A stretch of DNA of 64,000 bases from a bacterium (GTDB lineage: Bacteria > Hinthialibacterota > Hinthialibacteria > H5-UNCL2): contig JABTUV010000006.1 in assembly GCA_015075175.1 (NCBI GenBank), positions 124,001 to 188,000 on the forward strand, read 5' to 3'. The translations under genes were made by a program, and so were the position numbers. A model generated the notes under the pieces. It worked only from the letters and a program-made list of their open reading frames with translations, made no database searches and was not told the origin of the DNA. Positions 54,879 through 61,432 of the stretch are shown here, piece by piece. Each line of letters starts with the position of its first letter. The stretch's first letter is position 1.

Positions 54879-54940
54879 TTGAGGCTCTTAACCCGTTTGT
54901 TGACTTACTGCCGTTCCCAGGAGAGCGGTAGCGTTAAGCC

Positions 54941-55051
54941 GTCCTCTCGATACGCGGCGCGAAGGCGCAACGCGCATGCCAGTACCTTTCGGCGCGCCGC
55001 TACTCGAGCACTCGGTTCATTTTTCTCGCGAAAGTACTTCCTGCTAAACGG
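54941..55051. repeat. CTCTCGATACGCGG...GCTACTCGAG repeat, copy 2
   Basis: GTCCTCTCGATACGCGGCGC, a middle with GCGCAACGCGCATGCC, GCTACTCGAGCACTCGGTT and ACTTCCTGCTAAACGG, in the gap between the divergent heparinase and moxR genes. Copy 1 is at 31901-31977. Confidence 0.75.
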
Positions 55052-55099
55052 CACTTACCGCAGCATAACAGAGATACCGGGCGGCTTTCCATCAATTCA

Positions 55100-55128
55100 T
55101 TGCCAAATCCGTCCAAACGGGGTATAAA
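55100..55128 (+). promoter_or_regulatory. Sigma-70 promoter for moxR
   Basis: TTGCCA, 17-bp spacing, TATAAA, 35 bases before the TTG start at 55164, with TGAGGAG as the ribosome site. Strong match in a GC-rich window. Confidence 0.65.
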
Positions 55129-55163
55129 GACGGACGCAACCGGAGGACTTTGAGGAGACGACG

Positions 55164-56227
55164 TTGACCGATTTACTTGGAAGCAATCCGAATGAACTGT
55201 CGCGGACGCCGGTGACGGAGCTGTCCGACCGCGCCAAGGTGGCCGAGATGGGCGAGGTGCGACGGCGCCTGGAGGCCGAGCTGGCCAAGGTGATCGTGGG
55301 CCAGGCGGAGATTCTGGCGCAGATGCTGGTAGCGCTTTTCTCGGGCGGGCACGCGCTCCTGATCGGAGTGCCCGGGCTGGCCAAGACCAGCATCGTGCGG
55401 ACCTTCTCGCGCATCCTCAATCTCTCCTTCAAACGGATTCAGTTCACGCCCGATCTCATGCCCAGCGACATCACGGGGACGGAGATCATGCACGAGGATC
55501 GCGCCAGCGGCGAGCGCATCTTCCGCTTCGTGCCCGGGCCGCTGTTCGCCAACATCGTGCTGGCGGACGAGATCAACCGCACCCCGCCCAAGACGCAGGC
55601 GGCGCTCCTGGAGGCCATGCAGGAGCACAGCGTCACCTCGGCGGGCACGCTGCATCGCCTGCCGGAGCCTTTCTTCGTATTGGCGACGCAGAATCCCATC
55701 GAGCAGGAGGGGACCTATCCCTGCCCGAGGCGCAGTTGGACCGCTTCATGTTCAGCCTCTATCTGGACTATCCGCCGCGCGAGGACGAGGTGCGCATCGT
55801 CAAGGAGACGACCTCGGCGTATCTGCCGGACTTGGGGGCCGTCTTGTCGGCGCAGGAGATTCTGGACATCCAGGGGTTGGTGCGACGGATGCCGATCTCG
55901 GGCGAGCTGGTGGAGTTGGCGGTGCGTATCAGCGAGGCGACGCGGCCGGTGCGCAAGGAGCGTGCGGGCGGGGACAACCTGTCGGCCTTGCAGCATTTCA
56001 TCCAGCGTTACGTGGCGTGGGGGGCAGGGCCGCGCGCCAGCCAGTACATGGTGATCGGCGCCAAGGCCCGCGCCATCCTGGAGGGCCGCGAGTGCGTGGC
56101 CCGCGAGGACATCCTGGCCATGACCTACCCCGTCCTGCGGCATCGCATCATCACCAACTTCCACGCCGAGGCGGAGGGCATCGACAGCCGCCGCGTGATC
56201 GACGAGATCGTGCGCGAGGTGCGGTAA
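55164..56227 (+). CDS. MoxR-family AAA ATPase, one frameshift
   Basis: About 354 codons. TTG 55164 gives MTDLLGSNPNELSRTPVTEL. AAA core: Walker A GVPGLAKTS, FTPDLMPSDITGTEIMHEDR, Walker B NIVLADEINRTPPKTQAALL, sensor 1 [22 protein letters not shown], then LDRFMFSLYLDYP and the C-terminal lid (ARAILEGRECVAREDILAMT). One missing C after ACCTATCC shifts the frame. MoxR ATPases remodel or activate partner proteins, commonly with DUF58/VWA partners; none is adjacent, although DUF4159/DUF4175 genes are elsewhere in the window. Confidence 0.85.
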
Positions 56228-56237
56228 AGCGTGATCG

Positions 56238-56341
56238 TGGCGGCGACATCTTGTCGCCGGTCTCGGCGGCCTCCAGGCCGCCGCGCACGCATGTGTCGGT
56301 AGGATGCCGACACGACCGGCGACAGGATGTCGCCGTTACGG
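56238..56341. repeat. GGCGACATCTTGTCGCC repeat module
   Basis: GGCGACATCTTGTCGCCGGT, GTCGGTAGGATGCCGACACG and ACCGGCGACAGGATGTCGCC, nested palindromes between moxR and the adaptor gene; another member of the GTAACGCCGGC-type family. Confidence 0.75.
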
Positions 56342-56353
56342 GGAGTCAGGCTC

Positions 56354-57427
56354 ATGAAGAAGTACCTTGTCGTCGCCCGGAAGGTCCTTGCGGCCCTCTT
56401 GGGACTGGTCGCGTTGATCCTGATCATCATGTGGATGTCCGGCGTGTTCAGCACGCGCGTGCCGCCCGAGCGCGTGACCCGGGCCGGCGAACGCGTCGCT
56501 CCCGCCTCCGCGACCGCCGAAGTGCACCAGGTTACCGAGCACGTAATCGAGGAGGCCGTGGGCACGCTGCGCGCCGAGCGTCGCACCCAGGTCTCCTCCA
56601 AGATTCTGGCGACCATCCAGGAGATTCGCGTGCGCGCGGGCGACAAGGTCGCCGCCGGCGACGTGCTGGTCGTTTTGGACAGCCGCGACCTGGCCAGCCG
56701 CCTCGCCCAGGCCCGCCAGAACGTCACCAGCCTGGAGGCCAACTTGAAGAACCTTAAGCTGGCCTACGAGCGCGAGAAGGCGCTGTTTGAGAACCAGGCC
56801 ACCAGCAAGAGCTCGCTGGACCAGAAGGAGGCGGCTTACCACGTGGCCGAGGCCGAGCTGGAGCGGGGCCGGCAGGCGGTGCGCGAAGCCGAGGTAGCGA
56901 CCACGCACGCCGTCATCCGGGCGCCGGTCGCGGGAGTGGTCGTCGACCGACTGGCGGAACCGGGGGACATGGCCGCGCCCGGCCGTCCCCTCCTGTCCCT
57001 TTACGACGCGACCGCCCTGCGCCTGGAGGCTCCCGTGCGCGAACTTCTGGCGACGACGTTGAAAGTGGGCGACAGCCTCTCCGTGCGCATCGACGCGCTC
57101 GATCTCACCCTGCCGGGGACGGTGGATGAAATCGTGCCCGAGGCGGAGGCCGCCAGCCGTTCCTTTCTGGTCAAGGTCGGCATCCCGCGGCACGAGGGTC
57201 TCTACTCGGGCATGTTCGGGCGCCTGCTCATCCCCGCCGGCGAGCGCGAGCGTGTCTGCATGCCCCTCTCCGCGCTGGAAGAGGTCGGCCAACTGCAATT
57301 CGTCAACGTCATCGACCGCGGCCGGCTGGACCGCCGCCTGGTCAAGATCGGCGAGCACAGCGAACACGGCTTCGTCGAAGTGCTCTCCGGCGTGTCACCC
57401 GGCGAAGTCGTGCTTTTGACCCAGTAA
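56354..57427 (+). CDS. RND efflux periplasmic adaptor (MFP)
   Basis: 357 residues. ATG 56354 (MKKYLVVARKVLAALLGLVA) begins an N-terminal membrane anchor. Lipoyl halves QVSSKILATIQEIRVRAGDK and IRAPVAGVVVDRLAEPGDM flank a coiled-coil hairpin (NVTSLEANLKNLKLAYEREK ... ALFENQATSKSSLDQKEAAY). Beta-barrel and membrane-proximal domains follow. The adaptor links the inner-membrane RND pump to an outer-membrane channel; no TolC gene is visible. It is directly upstream of the pump, so one operon. Confidence 0.88.
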   Translation: MKKYLVVARKVLAALLGLVALILIIMWMSGVFSTRVPPERVTRAGERVAPASATAEVHQVTEHVIEEAVGTLRAERRTQVSSKILATIQEIRVRAGDKVAAGDVLVVLDSRDLASRLAQARQNVTSLEANLKNLKLAYEREKALFENQATSKSSLDQKEAAYHVAEAELERGRQAVREAEVATTHAVIRAPVAGVVVDRLAEPGDMAAPGRPLLSLYDATALRLEAPVRELLATTLKVGDSLSVRIDALDLTLPGTVDEIVPEAEAASRSFLVKVGIPRHEGLYSGMFGRLLIPAGERERVCMPLSALEEVGQLQFVNVIDRGRLDRRLVKIGEHSEHGFVEVLSGVSPGEVVLLTQ

Positions 57428-57432
57428 CCGCC

Positions 57433-57498
57433 ATGAGCCAAGAGGCGCCGTTCACGCAGGTGGGCAAGCACAGCACGCTGCGCAACTACGAGATGTAG
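57433..57498 (+). CDS. Possible 21-residue peptide between adaptor and pump
   Basis: ATG...TAG of 21 codons beginning MSQEAPFTQ, which resembles the pump N-terminus MSEKTPFTQ. It lies 5 bases after the adaptor stop and 5 bases before the pump start. It could be a remnant of a partial duplication of the pump start, a coupling peptide, or chance. Confidence 0.35.
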   Translation: MSQEAPFTQVGKHSTLRNYEM

Positions 57499-57503
57499 CC
57501 GCT

Positions 57504-60500
57504 ATGAGCGAAAAGACTCCCTTCACGCAGCGCATCGTCGAGGTGTTCCTGGCGGGGAACCTCTCGATCATCCTGATTTTGCTTTCGCTCCTGTGCGGCG
57601 CGGTCGCACTCTGGGTGACGCCGCGCGAGGAGGAGCCGCAGATCGTCGTCCCCCTCGCCGACGTGTTCATCTCCGCTCCCGGCCTGTCGGTCGAGGAAGT
57701 GGAGAAGAACATCGCCACGCGCCTGGAGAAACTGCTCTACCAGATCGACGGCGTCGAGTACGTGTACTCCATGTCGCGGCCCGGCCAGGCCATCGTCACG
57801 GTGCGCTTCTACGTCGGCGAGGACCGCGAGGACAGCCTGGTCAAGATCCATAACAAGCTCCAGTCCAACCTGGACCGGGTTCACGCGTCGATCACCGGCT
57901 GGGTCGTCAAGCCGCTGGAGATCGACGACGTGCCCATCGTGAACTTGACGCTGTGGAGCGAGCGGCCGGAGGAGTACAGCGACTATCATCTGCGGCGCAT
58001 CGCCGAGGAGCTGGAGATCCGCCTGCAGTCGGTTCCCAACACCAACCGCGTGGAGGTACTGGGCGGCCGGCCGCGGGTGGTACGGGTGGAGCTGTCGTCC
58101 GAGCGGTTGGCGGCGCATACGGTGTCGGCGCTGGAGATCGCGCGCGCGCTCGCAGTCTCCAACGCGCAACGGCCCGCCGGCGGCTTCTCGCAGACCAACC
58201 GCGCGTTTCTCGTGGATGCCGGCGTGTTCCTGGATCGCGTCTCCGACGTGGGCAATCTCGTGGTCGGGGTGCACGACGGCCGGCCCGTCTATCTGCGCGA
58301 CGTGGCGGAGGTCATCGACGGACCCGATGAACTGGAGCACACCAGTTGGATCGGTTTCGGTCCCGCTGACGAGACGCGGAGCGGGGACGGCGCCTATTAT
58401 CCCGCGGTGCACCTGGCGGTCGCCAAGAAACGCGGCAGCAACGCCGTGACGGTGGCCCGCGCCGTGGAAAAGAAGGTCGCCGAGCTGGAAAAAACGCTCC
58501 TGCCCGACGGCGTCCACGCGCGCACCACCCGCAACTACGGCGAGACCGCCAACCACAAGGTCAACGAACTGGTCGAGAACCTGGCGGTCGCCATCGTGAT
58601 CGTGATCGGCCTGATCGCGTTCACGCTCGGCTGGCGCGAGGCCCTGATCGTGGCGGTCGCCGTGCCCATCACCTTCTCCCTCACGCTGCTGGTGAATTAT
58701 CTCTTCGGCTACACCATCAATCGCGTCACGCTGTTTGCGCTTACGCTGGCGCTGGGTCTCGTGGTGGACGATCCCATCGTGGACGTGGAGAACATCTATC
58801 GCCACCTGCGCATGGGCCGGGAGTCGCCCTTGCGGGCGGTGCTCTCGGCGGTCAATGAAGTCCGCCCGCCCATCATCCTGGCTACCCTGGCGGTGATCGT
58901 CTCGTTCGTGCCCATGTTTTTCATTACCGGCATGATGGGGCCTTACATGCGGCCGATGGCGCTGAACGTGCCGCTGTCGATGCTGATGTCGCTGGTCGTC
59001 GCGTTCACCATCACGCCCTGGATGAGCTACCACATGCTCAAGCGCGAAGCGCGCCCTTCTCCCCCCTTAACAAGGGGGGCTGGGGGGGATGGCGCGCGCG
59101 AGGAAACCCCGCTGGTCCTGGAACGCACCCTGACCTACCGCGTCTACTCCAGCGTCCTGCGCCCGTTTCTCGCCTCGCGGCTGCTGGCCTGGGGGCTGTT
59201 GGCCGTAACGGCGGGCCTTTTCAGTTACGCCGTGTGGCTGGCGGCGGCGCGGCAGGTTCCGCTCAAGATGCTGCCCTTCGACAACAAGAACGAGTTCCAG
59301 CTGGTGCTGGACATGCCGGAGGGCACGACGCTGGAGACGACGGACGCGGCGGCGCGGGCGCTGGGCGAGGCGCTGCGCAGCGCGCCGGAAGTCGTCGATT
59401 TCCAGATCTACTGCGGCATGGCCTCGGCCATGGATTTCAACGGCCTCGTGCGCCACTACTATTTGCGCACGGGTCCCAACGTCGCCGACCTGCGCGTCAA
59501 CCTGCTGCCCAAGCGCAGGCGGATGCAGCAGTCGCACGAGATTCTCCTGCGCCTGCGGCCGGAACTGGAGGAAGTCGCGGCGGCCTGGGGCGGGAATCTC
59601 AAGCTGGTCGAGGTTCCACCCGGCCCCCCCGTCATATCGACTCTCACCGTAGAAGTGTACGGCGCGTTGGACCGTCCTTACAGCGATCTGGCGGTCGCCG
59701 CGCGTCGGGTCGAGGAACGCCTGCGCCGCGAGCCGTTCGTCGTCGATGTCGATAGCACCGTTGAGGACAGGCAGACCAAGTGGGTGTTTACGACCGACAA
59801 GGAGAAGGCGGCGCTCTCCGGCGTCTCGACCGCGGACGTGGCGGAGACCGTCGCCCTGGCGCTCGCCGGCAAGCGGGCGACTTCGCTGCACGTGAAAAGC
59901 GAGGTCAATCCGCTCGACATCGTGCTGCGCCTGCCGCTATCGGAGCGAAGCAGTCTGGAAGACCTTCGCTCGCTCTATCTGAAAGGTCAGAACGGGCCGA
60001 TGGTCCAACTGGGCGCGCTGGGAGAGTTCAGAGAGAGCGTCCAGGATCAGACCATTTACCACAAGAATCTGGAGCGGGTGGTGTACGTTTTCGCCGAGAT
60101 GGCGGGGCGCGCGCCGGCGGAGGCGGTCGTGGACGCGATGGCGGACCTGGTCGCGCACGGAGCATCCCTCCCAGCCCCCCTCGTTAAGGGGGGATTGAGG
60201 GCGCTCTCGGAGCGCACTTATTATCGCAACGGCGGCGGGGATGGCTGGAGCATGCCGCCCGGCACGCGCGCCGTTTGGAACGGCGAAGGCGAATGGAAAA
60301 TCACGCTCGACGTGTTTCGAGACCTGGGCGTCGCCTTCGGCGCCGCCTGCATCGGCATTTATATTCTGCTCATATTTCAAACCGGCAGCTACTTCATGCC
60401 GCTGATTCTGATGATCAGCATCCCGCTGACCATGATCGGCATCATGCCCGGCTTCTACCTGCTCAACCTGTTCACGCATCCCGTGGCCGGCTATCCCAAC

Positions 60501-60866
60501 CCGGTGTTTTTCACGGCGACGGCCATGATCGGGATGATTGCGCTCTCCGGCATCGCGGTCCGCAACGCGATTCTATTGATCGAGTTCGTGCACGAGGCGC
60601 TGCGGCGCGGCGAGAGCCTGTCGGCGGCGCTCCTCTCCTCGGGCGCGGTGCGATTCCGCCCCATCTTTCTCACCGCGGGAACCTCGCTCCTGGCCGCCTG
60701 GCCGATCACGCTCGATCCCATCTTCTCCGGCCTGGCCTGGGCGCTGATCTTCGGCCTCTTCGTGTCGACCGCCTTCACGCTCCTGGTGATTCCCATCGTG
60801 TATGATCTGGTGTATCGTAACCGGCAAGGGCACGGGCTGCCCCCCGCGCCGCTGGCGGAGAGATAG
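57504..60866 (+). CDS. RND multidrug/metal efflux pump, inner-membrane subunit
   Basis: 1120 residues. First span IILILLSLLCGAVALWVTP; two large periplasmic loops; TM2-6 include LVENLAVAIVIVIGLIAFTL and GLVVDDPIVDVENIYRHLR, where the DD pair of span 4 gives the proton relay; the second half has AACIGIYILLIFQTGSYFMP and IGMIALSGIAVRNAILLIEF. The length is that of HAE1/HME pumps (~1030) plus about 90 residues. Extra segments come from two in-frame repeats: PSPPLTRGAGGDGARE after TM6 (59058-59090) and LPAPLVKGGLRALSE in the second loop (60163-60196). It works with the adaptor at 56354. Confidence 0.92.
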   Translation: MSEKTPFTQRIVEVFLAGNLSIILILLSLLCGAVALWVTPREEEPQIVVPLADVFISAPGLSVEEVEKNIATRLEKLLYQIDGVEYVYSMSRPGQAIVTVRFYVGEDREDSLVKIHNKLQSNLDRVHASITGWVVKPLEIDDVPIVNLTLWSERPEEYSDYHLRRIAEELEIRLQSVPNTNRVEVLGGRPRVVRVELSSERLAAHTVSALEIARALAVSNAQRPAGGFSQTNRAFLVDAGVFLDRVSDVGNLVVGVHDGRPVYLRDVAEVIDGPDELEHTSWIGFGPADETRSGDGAYYPAVHLAVAKKRGSNAVTVARAVEKKVAELEKTLLPDGVHARTTRNYGETANHKVNELVENLAVAIVIVIGLIAFTLGWREALIVAVAVPITFSLTLLVNYLFGYTINRVTLFALTLALGLVVDDPIVDVENIYRHLRMGRESPLRAVLSAVNEVRPPIILATLAVIVSFVPMFFITGMMGPYMRPMALNVPLSMLMSLVVAFTITPWMSYHMLKREARPSPPLTRGAGGDGAREETPLVLERTLTYRVYSSVLRPFLASRLLAWGLLAVTAGLFSYAVWLAAARQVPLKMLPFDNKNEFQLVLDMPEGTTLETTDAAARALGEALRSAPEVVDFQIYCGMASAMDFNGLVRHYYLRTGPNVADLRVNLLPKRRRMQQSHEILLRLRPELEEVAAAWGGNLKLVEVPPGPPVISTLTVEVYGALDRPYSDLAVAARRVEERLRREPFVVDVDSTVEDRQTKWVFTTDKEKAALSGVSTADVAETVALALAGKRATSLHVKSEVNPLDIVLRLPLSERSSLEDLRSLYLKGQNGPMVQLGALGEFRESVQDQTIYHKNLERVVYVFAEMAGRAPAEAVVDAMADLVAHGASLPAPLVKGGLRALSERTYYRNGGGDGWSMPPGTRAVWNGEGEWKITLDVFRDLGVAFGAACIGIYILLIFQTGSYFMPLILMISIPLTMIGIMPGFYLLNLFTHPVAGYPNPVFFTATAMIGMIALSGIAVRNAILLIEFVHEALRRGESLSAALLSSGAVRFRPIFLTAGTSLLAAWPITLDPIFSGLAWALIFGLFVSTAFTLLVIPIVYDLVYRNRQGHGLPPAPLAER
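59058..59090. repeat. CCCCCCTTAACAAGGGGGG repeat inside the RND gene, copy 1
   Basis: CTCCCCCCTTAACAAGGGGG followed by GCTGGGGGGGATGG, read in frame as PPLTRGAGGDG, in the cytoplasmic loop between spans 6 and 7. Confidence 0.9.
60163..60196. repeat. CCCCCCTCGTTAAGGGGGG repeat inside the RND gene, copy 2
   Basis: ATCCCTCCCAGCCCCCCTCG with TTAAGGGGGGATTG, read in frame as LPAPLVKGGL in the second periplasmic loop. The copy is oriented opposite to copy 1. Confidence 0.9.
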
Positions 60867-60909
60867 ATCGTCTCATAGGTCTCATAGGTCCCATGAAAGG
60901 AGTACCCTG

Positions 60910-61098
60910 ATGACTCTCGAGCGCTACATTCGAGCCATCGCCGGCAGTTTCATTCTCATCAGCCTGGCGCTGGCGCACTGGGTTTCCCCGTACTGGCTGT
61001 GGTTCACGGCCTTCGTGGGAGCCAACCTGCTGCAGTCGTCCATCACGCGCTGGTGCTTGATGGAGGACATTCTCAGGAAGGCGGGCATCGCCAAGTAG
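60910..61098 (+). CDS. DUF2892-type small membrane protein
   Basis: 62 residues, ATG 60910 after a good AAAGGAG. MTLERYIRAIAGSFILISLA with WVSPYWLWFTAFVGANLLQS forms two membrane spans, then CLMEDILRKAGIAK. This fits DUF2892 (YgaP inner-membrane domain type). Function unknown. It follows the RND pump and could be co-transcribed. Confidence 0.75.
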   Translation: MTLERYIRAIAGSFILISLALAHWVSPYWLWFTAFVGANLLQSSITRWCLMEDILRKAGIAK

Positions 61099-61099
61099 T

Positions 61100-61119
61100 G
61101 GTGGGTGAAACCCACCCTA
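61100..61119. terminator. GGTGGGT GAA ACCCACC hairpin between convergent genes
   Basis: A perfect 7-bp stem, followed on the plus strand by CTACGC. On the minus strand it starts TAGGGTGGGTTTCACCCACC, the TAG being the stop of the gene at 61117. It is between the stop codons of two convergent genes, so it may block read-through both ways, although no U-tract is present. Confidence 0.5.
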
Positions 61120-61341
61120 CGCGCCGAGGGCCCAATACTTCTCGAACTCTTCGGAGCTGCTCTCGGTCGCCAGCTGGGGGCGGAAGAGCTTCATGCGCGG
61201 CGGCTTTTCGTTGCGCGTAGCCTCACCCGTCTCGGGCAGATGCTGCACGTAGCGGCGGATGGTGTAGTCGTCTTCCAACTCGTAGTAGAGCCAGGCGTAA
61301 CCCTTGCCGGGGACGATCTGCGTGGTCTTTAAATACTTCAT
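61117..61341 (-). CDS. Small hypothetical protein, 74 aa
   Basis: From ATG 61341 (MKYLKTTQIVPGKGYAWLYY). Contains ELEDDYTIRRYVQHLPETGE and PRMKLFRPQLATESSSEEFE, with a polar acidic tail. No signal or span. I do not recognise the family; the conserved-looking aromatic and charged pattern suggests a small cytoplasmic binding protein. The TAG stop is contributed by the hairpin repeat. Confidence 0.6.
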   Translation of the reverse strand: MKYLKTTQIVPGKGYAWLYYELEDDYTIRRYVQHLPETGEATRNEKPPRMKLFRPQLATESSSEEFEKYWALGA

Positions 61342-61432
61342 GGCCTTCCTCAAATGGGACCTATGGGACGAATAGGACCTATAGGACTCGCGACGCGCAG
61401 CCCAGCGCAGGTCAGCGCAGCACACTGCGCGA
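61342..61432. repeat. GGGACCTATGGGAC direct repeats
   Basis: AAATGGGACCTATGGGACGA and AATAGGACCTATAGGAC, a short direct-repeat family shared with 8340-8460, 50725-50745 and 60868-60895. Confidence 0.6.
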
